A stretch of 64,000 bases of DNA from Thermoguttaceae bacterium (lineage in GTDB: Bacteria > Planctomycetota > Planctomycetia > Pirellulales > Thermoguttaceae): contig JAGBAA010000094.1 in NCBI GenBank assembly GCA_017939795.1, positions 35,125 to 99,124 on the forward strand. Reading direction: 5' to 3'. Positions 44,967 to 53,448 of the stretch are shown here, piece by piece. The notes beneath the pieces are model-generated. The model was given only the letters and a program-made list of their open reading frames with translations, had not been told where the DNA came from and searched no databases. The position numbers and the translations under genes are program-made. Position 1 is the stretch's first letter; every line of letters starts with the position of its first letter.

Positions 44967-45791
44967 ATGAAAGATCTTTCCCGCCGTGATTTGATGAGAC
45001 TTGGTCTCGGTGCGCTTGCAGTCTCTTCCCTCCCGATGGATCTGTTTGCAGGCTGTCCGAAATCGATCCCGATCGCGCTTCAGCTTTACTCGATCCGGAA
45101 AGACTGCCAGAAAAATCTCCCCGCCATGATCGAAGCGGTCGCGAAGATGGGTTACCAGGGGGTCGAACTGATGTCTGGAAACTTTGGCGCAGACGCAAAG
45201 GAATTTCGGAAAATGATCGATGCCAACGGCCTGAAATGCTGCGGAACGCACACGCCGAAGGAATCGCTCGATGATGAAAATCTTGCGAAAACCTGCGACT
45301 ATATGGCGGAGATCGGCGGGAAGTACCTTATTGTTCCGTGGCTCAACGCCGATTCAAAAGACGGCTGGCTCCGTTACGCAGAATGGTTCACGACCCGTGT
45401 AGAAGCTCTGAAAAAGTACGGTATGGAAGTTGGTTTCCATAATCATGCGCACGAAATGACGAAGACGTTTGACGGAAAATGTGCGTGGGATATTATTTTT
45501 GAAAACACGCCGAAAGAAGTCATTCACCAGATCGATGTTGGACATTGTGTCCACGCAGGCGCGGACCCCGTGCCGTTCATCAAAAAGTACGCCGGCCGTT
45601 CCAAAGTGAACCACATCGCGGAATTTGGAGGCGGCGGGATCATTGGAAAAGGCGAAGTGAAGTGGAAGGAAGTCCTTCCGGCTTTCGCAAATGAGGGCGG
45701 AGCTGAGTGGTTCATCATCGAATGCGAAAACGACGCAACGCCGGTCGAAGATGCCGCGAACTGCCTCAAGGGGCTGAAAGCACTTCTGTAG
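44967..45791 (+). CDS. Sugar phosphate isomerase/epimerase-like TIM barrel with Tat signal
   Basis: A 274-residue xylose-isomerase-like barrel. The N-terminus LSRRDLMRLGLGALAVSS is a Tat signal. Active-site regions are ALQLYSIRKDCQKNLPAMI, EVGFHNHAHEM (His/Glu pattern), HQIDVGHCVHAGADP and WFIIECENDATPVED, which supply the metal ligands and the terminal Glu. The protein resembles hydroxypyruvate/inosose-type isomerases but lies in the exported group of unknown substrate. It has its own strong promoter and ends at a bidirectional terminator; AAAGGA precedes the ATG. Confidence 0.88.
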   Translation: MKDLSRRDLMRLGLGALAVSSLPMDLFAGCPKSIPIALQLYSIRKDCQKNLPAMIEAVAKMGYQGVELMSGNFGADAKEFRKMIDANGLKCCGTHTPKESLDDENLAKTCDYMAEIGGKYLIVPWLNADSKDGWLRYAEWFTTRVEALKKYGMEVGFHNHAHEMTKTFDGKCAWDIIFENTPKEVIHQIDVGHCVHAGADPVPFIKKYAGRSKVNHIAEFGGGGIIGKGEVKWKEVLPAFANEGGAEWFIIECENDATPVEDAANCLKGLKALL

Positions 45792-45854
45792 GAAAAAGAG
45801 TTGGCGCACGGTTGGAGTGTTCGTGAACCTGCCGTACGCCTTTTTGTGAATAAA

Positions 45855-45889
45855 AAACGGACCGTACTCTTTGGAAATGCGGTCCGTTT
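45855..45889. terminator. Bidirectional terminator
   Basis: AAACGGACCG (45855-45864) and CGGTCCGTTT (45880-45889), perfect 10-bp stem, with A-run before and T-rich sequence after. It sits between the isomerase and the convergent PEP-CTERM gene. Confidence 0.8.
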
Positions 45890-45905
45890 GCGTTTTATGA
45901 GGCCG

Positions 45906-48900
45906 TTACGCTTTCGTCGTCTTGCGCTTTCTCACCTGGAGGAGGCCAAGACCGAAGAACGTTCCGACGAAGAGGACCCACGTTGAGGGTTCCGGCACGC
46001 CGAGAATATCGCCGTAGACTTCTGCCGCCCAGAGCTGACCGAGGGTCTGGAGGCCGTCCACGCTGAAGTGGATGCCGTTCCCGCTGTTCTGGCCGCGAAG
46101 GAGGCCCAGCAGAGCGTCAGAGTCCGGACCAAGGTAAACGTTGGCCATTTCTTCGGTCAAAGCAAGCTGTGCGTCACGGATATTTTCATGAGCGCCGTCT
46201 TGCGGACGCCAGGAAACGAGAGCGATCTCCCACGGAACATCCCAGCCGGCGACTTCACGCGATGCCAGGATCAGCTCTTCGAGACCGGCCTGGTAGGTTT
46301 CCTTGGCCATGTTGAAGTCTGCTTCTCCCTGATGCCAGAGGATCGCGGTGAAATTTCCGTCAAGGTTTTCGATCGCGGCCTGGAGTCGGTCGAAACCGTG
46401 TCCCACATTGCTTTCATTATCCGAATCCGGATCCCACCAGTTGATGCTCGTTCCGCCCCAGCCGACGGAGGAGAAGGCGACCGGAACACCGGTCATTTCG
46501 GAGAGTGCGTCCCCCATGCTGGGCCACGTAGAACCTTTATTGCTGTTGTCGGAGGCACCATTGATCTTAGTCGGCTGCGGGTCGTTCGCGTAACCCCATT
46601 CGCCCGTTTCGTGATTCATCGAGACGACGTTGCCCGTGGTGGAAGCAGTCGGCGCGTCGCCGTAGTTCGTGGAGTTGGACTGGCCGGCAGTAATGAAAAT
46701 ATCGCCGACGCCGATCCGGTCTCCGACGGAACTGGTCAGGACGGTATCGCCGCTCATGGCGCGGAACTGGTACTGATGCCAGCCGGCTCCAGCAGAAACG
46801 GTGGAGCTGAATTCGCCGGTTTCCGCGTTGTACTGCATGTCGATCCAGTTCTGGCCGTCTTCGGAAGCCTGAATGGCGGTGAGATTCACGCCGTCCGCGA
46901 CTTTGAAGGAGCCGCTGAGCGTGATGTTCGCCATGTTGTTTCCGTCACGCTGGTAGAAATCCAGCCCGGAATTGGAGGTCGTGAAGAGGACCGCGTCGGA
47001 CTCGCGGACGAACGTGTAAAGGTTCGCGATAGCGTAGTTCTTTTTCGTCTCATCGAATGTCCAGTCCGTATGGCCGTCGGAATTGCCCGAGTTGTTTCCG
47101 ATACCGTACTGTTTTACTCCGCTGAAATGATTGTAGGCAAAAACCGTCTGATTTGCATCGATGTTGTGGACCTGCATGGAGCCGTGACCCGCGGATGTGT
47201 TCGCGCCGCTGTCGTTCGTATCGTAGAGCGTACTATTTCCGGCAGTATGGACATTTGAGGCCGTCTGACCGTAGTTGGAGGGCCAGAATTCGATCGCTCC
47301 ATTAATGCCTGTACCGTTGGCGACACCAGCGACGTTTGAGGTCACGTTCATGTTGCGGACCTGCTGCTGATAGAAGATGCCGCTTTTCCCATCCGGAACG
47401 CCGATCTTGCTGATGTCGTCGGTGAAGGCGTCCATCGAGACGAAGACGTACTGGAGCGGGGAATCCACGGTCTCGGCGTATTCCATATAGTAGCCGACGC
47501 GGTCAAAGATGATGCCGTCGTTCTGCATTTGGGAGACGTTGTTCACGATGTCGTACGATGTGCCGTTCGTGTGGAGGTTCGTGTTCATGCTGGCCGTGAT
47601 CTTGTGGCCCTGCACGATAGAGTAGTCGGTACTGTCTGCCACGTTCGCCATCATCGGCGCGATCGAGGCTTTCGCCATGACGTAAAGATTGACCGACTCG
47701 TACTGATTGCGGTTGGAATTGTTGCCGTGCTGGCTGTTGAAAGTCCAGTCAATTCCATTGTTTTGGGGATTGGGACAGTTGCCGATCCCGACTTCCGGAG
47801 CTCCTCTCCAGTTATTCACGGCGAAGACAGTCTGCTGCGCACCGGAATTATGGATCTGAAAACTCCCGTAGCTGCCGTTATTGTTTTTTTGGTCCGCATA
47901 ATTGAATGCGTTGTCAGATCCTTGCGCATAGTCCGTGTTCCAGATCTCGACGTTACCGGTCTGGATGTTCGTGCCGTTGGTGACTCCGGCGACGTTGGAC
48001 TGGACCGTCATGTTCTGAACGTTTTTCTGGAAGGACCACTGGGTAGCCTGTCCCTGGAACGGGAGACCGGTTTTCGCCACGTCGTTCGTCAGGCCGTCCA
48101 TCGACGTGTAGACGTAATCTTTCGAACCGTCGGCTTTCGTCATTTCGAGATAGTAGCCGACCGTCAGCGGCATTCCCTTGAGCGTCTGCGAAACGCTCTT
48201 TTCATTATTCATGACATAGTTTGCCGTACTCAGACCGCCGGATGTCGGAATGTCCATTTTGTAGACGATGTTCATTCCCTGCGTGTCTTTCGCGATGACG
48301 TCAGCCTGCGTGGAACCGGCAGCCGCTGCAAATTCCAACGGTTTGACGTAGACGCCAAGTACTTTTGTGGAGTAATTCCCGGCATTTTCTGCAAACGTCC
48401 AGTCCGAAGCATCCGCACGGGATGCATTCCCGATCCCCAGGTCCGTATTTCCGTTCGTGTTCCACTTGTTGATGCCGAAAACTGTCTTGCCGTTTCCGTA
48501 GTCGTGGACCTGCATGGAACCGTAGGCTCCATTGGTGATGTTGTCCCCAAAATCGTATTTTCCGCCGTCGGCCCCCGGAATGTTTTGGGAGTTTGTCGCA
48601 TTGTAAGTATTCGGCCAGAACTCAATATTTCCAGCTGTCGAAGCGTTGGAATTTCCCAGCGACGCGACGTTGGACTGGTACTGAAGATTCGAGACTTTCG
48701 TCTGGAAGACCGCACCGGAAGAAACGGTCGGAACTCCGATTTTCGTCAGATCACTCGTGTAGGCGTCCATGGAGACCCAAACCCACTCATCGTTCAGCTG
48801 GAGATGGTATCCGATACTTTCCACAACTCCGAACTGCTGCGCAGAATTGTTCACATCATAAGTCGGCGACGAATTTCCGTAATTTACACTCGTCGGAATG

Positions 48901-49007
48901 TTCCAGGAATAGACCTGCTGGTAATTCTCCGGCACTGTGAATGACTGTGCGTAAACTGCGGCTGCGGTGAAAAACGGCAGCATACTGGAAAGGATGAAAC
49001 GTTTCAT
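45906..49007 (-). CDS. PEP-CTERM protein with three tandem N-terminal modules and an SGNH sialate-esterase-like domain
   Basis: A 1033-residue exported protein from ATG 49007 (signal MKRFILSSMLPFFTAAAVYAQ). Three homologous modules of about 200 residues follow, each with YYLEM/YHLQL, VSMDAYTSD or VSMDAFTDD, NVAGVxNGT, GSMQVHN and WTF. Next is an SGNH-hydrolase domain like sialate O-acetylesterases: FITAGQSNSTNYGD (nucleophile Ser), AFSSVGWGGTSINWW, and ILWHQGEADFN. The C-terminus VPEPSTWVLFVGTFFGLGLLQ plus RKRKTTKA is a PEP-CTERM sorting signal, so an exosortase elsewhere in the genome is expected. It probably removes acetyl groups from exported or host glycans. An in-frame upstream start at 49091 overlaps the -10 region and is rejected. 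Confidence 0.85.
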   Translation of the reverse strand: MKRFILSSMLPFFTAAAVYAQSFTVPENYQQVYSWNIPTSVNYGNSSPTYDVNNSAQQFGVVESIGYHLQLNDEWVWVSMDAYTSDLTKIGVPTVSSGAVFQTKVSNLQYQSNVASLGNSNASTAGNIEFWPNTYNATNSQNIPGADGGKYDFGDNITNGAYGSMQVHDYGNGKTVFGINKWNTNGNTDLGIGNASRADASDWTFAENAGNYSTKVLGVYVKPLEFAAAAGSTQADVIAKDTQGMNIVYKMDIPTSGGLSTANYVMNNEKSVSQTLKGMPLTVGYYLEMTKADGSKDYVYTSMDGLTNDVAKTGLPFQGQATQWSFQKNVQNMTVQSNVAGVTNGTNIQTGNVEIWNTDYAQGSDNAFNYADQKNNNGSYGSFQIHNSGAQQTVFAVNNWRGAPEVGIGNCPNPQNNGIDWTFNSQHGNNSNRNQYESVNLYVMAKASIAPMMANVADSTDYSIVQGHKITASMNTNLHTNGTSYDIVNNVSQMQNDGIIFDRVGYYMEYAETVDSPLQYVFVSMDAFTDDISKIGVPDGKSGIFYQQQVRNMNVTSNVAGVANGTGINGAIEFWPSNYGQTASNVHTAGNSTLYDTNDSGANTSAGHGSMQVHNIDANQTVFAYNHFSGVKQYGIGNNSGNSDGHTDWTFDETKKNYAIANLYTFVRESDAVLFTTSNSGLDFYQRDGNNMANITLSGSFKVADGVNLTAIQASEDGQNWIDMQYNAETGEFSSTVSAGAGWHQYQFRAMSGDTVLTSSVGDRIGVGDIFITAGQSNSTNYGDAPTASTTGNVVSMNHETGEWGYANDPQPTKINGASDNSNKGSTWPSMGDALSEMTGVPVAFSSVGWGGTSINWWDPDSDNESNVGHGFDRLQAAIENLDGNFTAILWHQGEADFNMAKETYQAGLEELILASREVAGWDVPWEIALVSWRPQDGAHENIRDAQLALTEEMANVYLGPDSDALLGLLRGQNSGNGIHFSVDGLQTLGQLWAAEVYGDILGVPEPSTWVLFVGTFFGLGLLQVRKRKTTKA

Positions 49008-49076
49008 GACCTTGACTTTTGCAAAAAAGGTGAAAGCGGGGCAACACTTTTTAGGGAAAACATTCAACATACATTC

Positions 49077-49104
49077 ATTGTATTTCAACAAAACGCAGAG
49101 TCAA
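49077..49104 (-). promoter_or_regulatory. Promoter of the PEP-CTERM esterase gene
   Basis: On the minus strand TTGACT (49099-49104), 16 bp, TACAAT (49077-49082), 70 bases before the chosen start. This position also argues against the upstream start. Confidence 0.75.
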
Positions 49105-49420
49105 GGAAAAAATAGCGAATTTTTCAAGATTTTTAAATTTTTTCCAGGAATTTCCCCGTACACTTCCGGATTTAACGAATTTTCGCATGATTTCGAGTCG
49201 CCGATTCGAGTTTTTTGCGTTTTTTGAGAATTTCGTGTCAGCAGCCGTTCCTTTTCTTGTCGGCGATTCCGCGGCAGTCCCTCCGGCGCAGCCATTTCAG
49301 CAAAAAAGGAAAACATTTTGAAAAAAATTCCCCCCGGTACTTGAAAAGAATCTGGAAATCTGCTAAAATCGGAGGAGTGCAGGGTGTGCCTGCTTCTGCG
49401 GGATGCAGGACCTTCCATTT

Positions 49421-49477
49421 TTCAACGTTTCCATCCGGTTTTCAACGTTTCCATCCGGTTTTCAACGTTTCCATCCG
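49421..49477 (+). repeat. 20-bp tandem repeat, 2.85 copies, in a 5' leader
   Basis: The unit TTCAACGTTTCCATCCGGTT is repeated without change at 49421, 49441 and 49461 (last copy short by 3). It ends 23 bases before the nucleoside hydrolase start and next to its ribosome site. Confidence 0.9.
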
Positions 49478-49499
49478 AAATTTCATTCAGAAAGGTTTC

Positions 49500-50567
49500 A
49501 TGATGAAAAATATTTTTTCCCTCCCCCGGATCCTCTTTACTCTTTGTGCCGTCTGTATGCTGACTGTTTGTGCGCAGGCGAAAGATCTGCTCGATGTGCG
49601 GAATTCGCCGAGTGAGCCGGTCAAGATGATCTTCGACACCGACATGGGGAACGATGCCGACGACGCGCTCGCTCTGGCCATCATCCACAATATGATCGAC
49701 CGCGGAAAGTGCGAGCTTCTCGGCCTCACGCTGACGAAGAGCAATCCGTATGCCGCGAAGTACTGCAAGGCGTTCAACACGCAGTACGGCCGTCCGGATA
49801 TTCCGATCGGTCTGGTGAAAGACGGCGCGACGCCCGGTGACGGACGGTATGTCCGGAAGGTCTTTGAGATGAAAAAAGCGGACGGCACCCCCGCATTCCC
49901 GATCCCGGAAGGGTGGGAGCCGGAAGATTCCGTCGTTCTGCTCCGCAAACTTCTCGCGGCTGCGGAAGACCATTCCGTCGTCATCGTGCAGGTCGGTTTC
50001 TCGACGAACCTTGCGCGTCTGCTCGACACGCCGGGCGATGAGATCTCGCCGCTGACCGGAAAGGAACTCGCCGCGAAGAAAGTCCGCCTCGTCTCCGCGA
50101 TGTTCGGTGCTTTCCTGTTTGAAGATGAACGGTTCATCAAGCACAAGGAGTACAATGTGCTCATGGATATTCCGGCGGCGCAGAAACTGACCCGCGAATG
50201 GCCGACGCCGATCGTGTTCAGCGGCTTCGAGGTCGGTGTGGACATCAAAGTCCGCGGCTGTACCATTCTGAACGACTATCTGATGCCGGAACAGAATATC
50301 GTGAAGGAATCGTATCTCGCGTACCGCGGTGAGTGGGAACTCGCGCAGGCGACGTGGGACCTGACGTCCGTTCTGTTTGTCGTGCGTCCGGAAGAAGGCC
50401 GCGACTACTTCACGCTTTCCGAAATGGGGACCGTGACCGTCCGCGACGACAGCACGACCTACTTCACGCCGGATCCGAACGGGAAGCATTTCTGCTTCAA
50501 GACGACGAAAATGCAGGACGTCCGTATCGAGGAAGCGTTCGTGAACCTGTGCAGCGAAAAGCACTAG
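49500..50567 (+). CDS. Secreted nucleoside hydrolase-like (IUNH) protein
   Basis: A 355-residue exported protein of the inosine/uridine-preferring nucleoside hydrolase fold. The start ATG 49500 (or 49503) follows AAAGG; the 95 upstream codons have no family match. After a signal ([18 protein letters not shown]) it has [19 protein letters not shown], the family's Ca2+-binding Asp cluster (DTDxGxDxDDA). Later come [20 protein letters not shown] and [14 protein letters not shown]. The fold cleaves N-glycosidic bonds of nucleosides, but secreted planctomycete members may act on other glycosides. The NagB homologue follows after 95 bases. Confidence 0.88.
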   Translation: MMKNIFSLPRILFTLCAVCMLTVCAQAKDLLDVRNSPSEPVKMIFDTDMGNDADDALALAIIHNMIDRGKCELLGLTLTKSNPYAAKYCKAFNTQYGRPDIPIGLVKDGATPGDGRYVRKVFEMKKADGTPAFPIPEGWEPEDSVVLLRKLLAAAEDHSVVIVQVGFSTNLARLLDTPGDEISPLTGKELAAKKVRLVSAMFGAFLFEDERFIKHKEYNVLMDIPAAQKLTREWPTPIVFSGFEVGVDIKVRGCTILNDYLMPEQNIVKESYLAYRGEWELAQATWDLTSVLFVVRPEEGRDYFTLSEMGTVTVRDDSTTYFTPDPNGKHFCFKTTKMQDVRIEEAFVNLCSEKH

Positions 50568-50662
50568 TTCGTTTTTTGCTCCGTAAATTTCGGGACCGGG
50601 CTGTGTTTTGTGTCCGGTCTCTATTTTTCGGCATCATTTCAGATTTTCAGAAAGGACATTTT

Positions 50663-51592
50663 ATGGCTCGCCCTTTAAGCAAAGTCGCGCCCGGATGGTG
50701 GGACTATACGACACTGGATCAGGAGATCATCGACGATGCCGCCAAACTGACGGAAGAGTCGCTTCTTCAGCTTTCGCGCCCCGGATTTACGGTCCACATT
50801 CATGAAACGCTGGAAGATTTCTATCTCTGCGAGGCACTCGAATACATAGAAGCATGGCGCATGGCGACGGCAGACGATCCGGTCGGCATCTGCGGTCCGA
50901 TCGGTCCGACGGAACAGCTTCCGCTCGTGGCCCGGCTCGTGAACTCTCTGGAGCTGAACCTGAAACATGCGCATTTTTGGGGAATGGATGAGTGGGTCGA
51001 AAACGGCGTCCCGGTCGGGATGGACCATCCGCTTTCGTTCTACCGCGCGGACTATGAACTCTGTTTCAGCCGGATCCGCGAAGATCTGCGAATGCCGTTG
51101 GAAAACATTCACTTCCCGTCCGGTGATTTGGCTGAGTATACGCGGTCATTCGATGAGATCCGCTGTCTTGTTATGCAGGGCGGGCAGGGAGACACGAAAC
51201 ACTGGGCGTTCAATGATCCGGTCCGCCGTGAGGGAGAATTCGCCGATGTGCCGCCGACTCCGGAGCAATACCGTCAGAAAAGTGCCCGCGTGACGGAACT
51301 TCACCCCATCACCATCCTGCAGAACGCACGCACCAGCGGCGGCGGGTATGTCGCGAATGTCCCGCAGTTCGCCTGCACCGTTGGACCGGTCGAGACCTGG
51401 AAATCGGACCGCGTGAGCATTTGGCAGGCCGGAATGCACGACAATCCGTTCGGAATGCGGCTTTCCGCGTGGATGATCGCACGGAAGATCATGGATTCTG
51501 CCGTTCCGATGTCGCTTCTGGCAGACCATCCGAACGTGCATTTCCACTACTATCGTCCGGCAATCAAAACCGTCGGAGCTGAAATGCATTGA
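50663..51592 (+). CDS. Glucosamine-6-phosphate deaminase-like (NagB/6PGL fold) protein
   Basis: A 309-residue cytoplasmic protein of the NagB/6-phosphogluconolactonase fold. It has [19 protein letters not shown] (the phosphate loop region), [25 protein letters not shown] and [18 protein letters not shown]. The catalytic loop, usually GxGxDGHxAFNEP in NagB, reads [16 protein letters not shown], so it is altered. It ends [10 protein letters not shown]...[11 protein letters not shown]. It may act on a sugar phosphate other than GlcN6P. AAAGGA lies before the ATG at 50663; a longer frame upstream overlaps the nucleoside hydrolase and is rejected. Co-transcription with the nucleoside hydrolase is likely, with dhaL following under its own promoter. 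Confidence 0.75.
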   Translation: MARPLSKVAPGWWDYTTLDQEIIDDAAKLTEESLLQLSRPGFTVHIHETLEDFYLCEALEYIEAWRMATADDPVGICGPIGPTEQLPLVARLVNSLELNLKHAHFWGMDEWVENGVPVGMDHPLSFYRADYELCFSRIREDLRMPLENIHFPSGDLAEYTRSFDEIRCLVMQGGQGDTKHWAFNDPVRREGEFADVPPTPEQYRQKSARVTELHPITILQNARTSGGGYVANVPQFACTVGPVETWKSDRVSIWQAGMHDNPFGMRLSAWMIARKIMDSAVPMSLLADHPNVHFHYYRPAIKTVGAEMH

Positions 51593-51663
51593 ACGTCGGA
51601 GCTGAAACATCTGGCCGAATCGAAATTTTCCTGGGAAATTTTATTCAAAATGAAGCCCCCCCC

Positions 51664-51691
51664 TTGCAGAAATCGGGGAGTATGGTATCCT
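51664..51691 (+). promoter_or_regulatory. Putative dhaL promoter
   Basis: TTGCAG (51664-51669), 16 bp, TATCCT (51686-51691) with TGG before the -10. Eight C (51656-51663) directly precede the -35. Close match to the dhaK and TM1266/hydG promoters. Confidence 0.6.
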
Positions 51692-51821
51692 AAAGGAAAT
51701 GGAATTTTTGTTTTAAATGAGAAAAAACTGGAACGGAACTTTGCCGAAAAATGTGCAGGTGTTTCTTTTTCGGCGCGTTCCTGGTTTTTTGTCATGGACC
51801 CTTTCAATATTTATCCGAAAA

Positions 51822-52445
51822 ATGGCAATTTCACTCGAATCATTCGTTAATCGTTTTCGTAAATCCTTCCAGTTGATCCGCGACAATGTGGAGACCCTCA
51901 CGAAACTTGACGCCGCTACGGGCGACGGAGATCACGGCGTGACGATGGTCCGCATCGTGGATAAAGCGGAAGCCGCTATTGAGACCAAAGGTTTTGGCGA
52001 TTTCGCTGCGCTTTTCAAGGCGATGGGCATGGGTGCCATGTCTGCCGGCGGCGGGTCTGCCGGACCGCTCATGGGGCAGTTCTTCATGGGATTGGCCAAC
52101 GGCATCCCCGCAGACACGAACGCGATGGATACTGCGGCCGTCGCGAAGCTGATGGAAGCCGGATACCTTGGAATGTTCAAGTTTTCGAAAGCCGAAGTCG
52201 GTGCTCGTACGATGATGGACGCTCTGAAACCGGGCGTTGACGCGCTCCTGGCTGCCGCGGAAGCGGGAAAAGACCTGGAAACGGCTCTGGCGGAAGCTCG
52301 TGATGCTGCGATCGCCGGCGCGAAGGCCACGGAACAGATGCTCGCGAAATTCGGCCGTGCCCGCAATCTGGGTGACCGTGTCCTCGGAAGTGCCGACCCC
52401 GGCGCGACGAGCTGGAGTTTCATTTTCACGGGACTCTGCGAGTAA
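51822..52445 (+). CDS. dhaL: Dihydroxyacetone kinase, ADP/ATP-binding subunit DhaL-like
   Basis: A 207-residue DhaL-type protein, the nucleotide-binding partner of DhaK. It has LDAATGDGDHGVTMVR (Asp35, Asp37 and His38 hold Mg-nucleotide), the MGMGAMSAGGGSAGPLMGQFF loop, and RARNLGDRVLGSADPGATSW near the end. It is all-helical as expected. The start ATG 51822 gives MAISLESFVNRF and has no clear ribosome site; the longer in-frame start at 51717 is unlikely. It is unlinked to dhaK (about 44 kb away) but shares its promoter sequence. No DhaM is seen, so ATP use rather than PEP use is plausible. GYF and lsrF genes follow. Confidence 0.88.
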   Translation: MAISLESFVNRFRKSFQLIRDNVETLTKLDAATGDGDHGVTMVRIVDKAEAAIETKGFGDFAALFKAMGMGAMSAGGGSAGPLMGQFFMGLANGIPADTNAMDTAAVAKLMEAGYLGMFKFSKAEVGARTMMDALKPGVDALLAAAEAGKDLETALAEARDAAIAGAKATEQMLAKFGRARNLGDRVLGSADPGATSWSFIFTGLCE

Positions 52446-52505
52446 AGAATGCTTTGAATGCAGCTTGCACCTAAAAAACAGAGGACTTGATATTTTAGTA
52501 TTGCC

Positions 52506-52555
52506 AAACCATCAGTCTCCCTATGGAAACGTATTTTTCTATGGGGAGATGGTTT
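52506..52555 (+). other. Hairpin in the gap between dhaL and the GYF gene
   Basis: AAACCATC (52506-52513) pairs with GATGGTTT (52548-52555), extended inside by TCCC/GGGA with an unpaired AGTC. A T-rich tract follows. It may be the dhaL terminator or a leader structure for the next gene. Confidence 0.45.
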
Positions 52556-52603
52556 GTGTTTGTTTCTAAGAAATCGTATTTTTGCATTTTCAGGAGGACG
52601 ACA

Positions 52604-53209
52604 ATGAATTTTTACTTCTATCAGGATGGAAACCGGAAGGGACCATGTAGTTCTGCACAGATCAGGACTTTGGCCAAACACGGAACTATCACTCCAGAAA
52701 CCATCATTGAAACGGAAGAAGGAAAACGCTCGTTGGCCTCTGAAGTCCATGGCCTTGATTTTTCTTTTACCTCATCTCCGTTTGAAATTCCTTCCCCGCA
52801 AGTCATGCCTCATACGCAGTTACCGGACCCGCAGCTCTTGCAGCAGGCAGTAATTCCGCAACCAGTTTCGTTTGATGCCAAACCGGAACAAACAAATGTG
52901 TCGCGTAAAATCTCCAACACCCGTTTGCTTAATAATAATTTCGATTTTTTTGTGCTAGCGACGCTTGTGAATATTGTTTCCTGGATCTGTATCATCATTA
53001 CTGGCCTTGCCGCTGCAGATTCATGGTATATTATTTTTTCAGCTTGGAAAGAACGGGATCTTGGAGCTGGATTGGCAGGTGCTTTCTCAAAACCGCTTGC
53101 AATCTATCTTACGATTGCTTTTTTGGTTGAGTTGATCGTCTTTCCTTTTTTGGTCAGATTTATCAAACTTTGTGGAAAGTTTGAATTGTGGTTAGACGAA
53201 AATTCTTAA
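52604..53209 (+). CDS. GYF_2-domain membrane protein
   Basis: A 201-residue protein. The ATG at 52604 has a strong AGGAGG eight bases upstream, which rules out the longer frame. Residues 1-50 form a GYF_2-like domain (MNFYFYQDGNRKGPCSSAQIR, then GTITPETIIETEEG), a small domain common in planctomycete membrane proteins. A polar Pro/Gln linker follows. Two hydrophobic segments (LATLVNIVSWICIIITGLAA and LAIYLTIAFLVELIVFPFLV) complete the chain. Base composition is visibly richer in A/T than its neighbours, which may mark transfer or low expression. Function unknown. Confidence 0.75.
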   Translation: MNFYFYQDGNRKGPCSSAQIRTLAKHGTITPETIIETEEGKRSLASEVHGLDFSFTSSPFEIPSPQVMPHTQLPDPQLLQQAVIPQPVSFDAKPEQTNVSRKISNTRLLNNNFDFFVLATLVNIVSWICIIITGLAAADSWYIIFSAWKERDLGAGLAGAFSKPLAIYLTIAFLVELIVFPFLVRFIKLCGKFELWLDENS

Positions 53210-53258
53210 ACTGTCCCTGCGAACAGCCTAATTCGAGGAATTTCCATTTGTCCCCCCC

Positions 53259-53287
53259 TTGCACAATTACGGATTTTCCCGTATAAT
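53259..53287 (+). promoter_or_regulatory. Putative lsrF promoter
   Basis: TTGCAC (53259-53264), 17 bp, TATAAT (53282-53287), with seven C (53252-53258) directly before the -35. The leader is about 150 bases long. Confidence 0.65.
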
Positions 53288-53448
53288 AGCTGTATCGTAT
53301 TAAAAGTTGCCGGAGCGTTTGTTAAAATTTGCAGCTCCGACACTCGAAATTTGTTTGGGGCGCAAGCTCCTGAATATTTTTTGCTTTCCGGGGGAAAGGG
53401 ACTTTTTTTCGGAAGCTGAATTTCATTTTTTAAAAAGGAAACTTCAAA

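Noticed and set aside
46068..48944. Two long plus-strand open frames (396 and 471 codons) opposite the PEP-CTERM esterase gene
   Set aside because: Shadows of strong codon bias on the minus strand; the minus frame has signal, repeats, SGNH motifs and PEP-CTERM.
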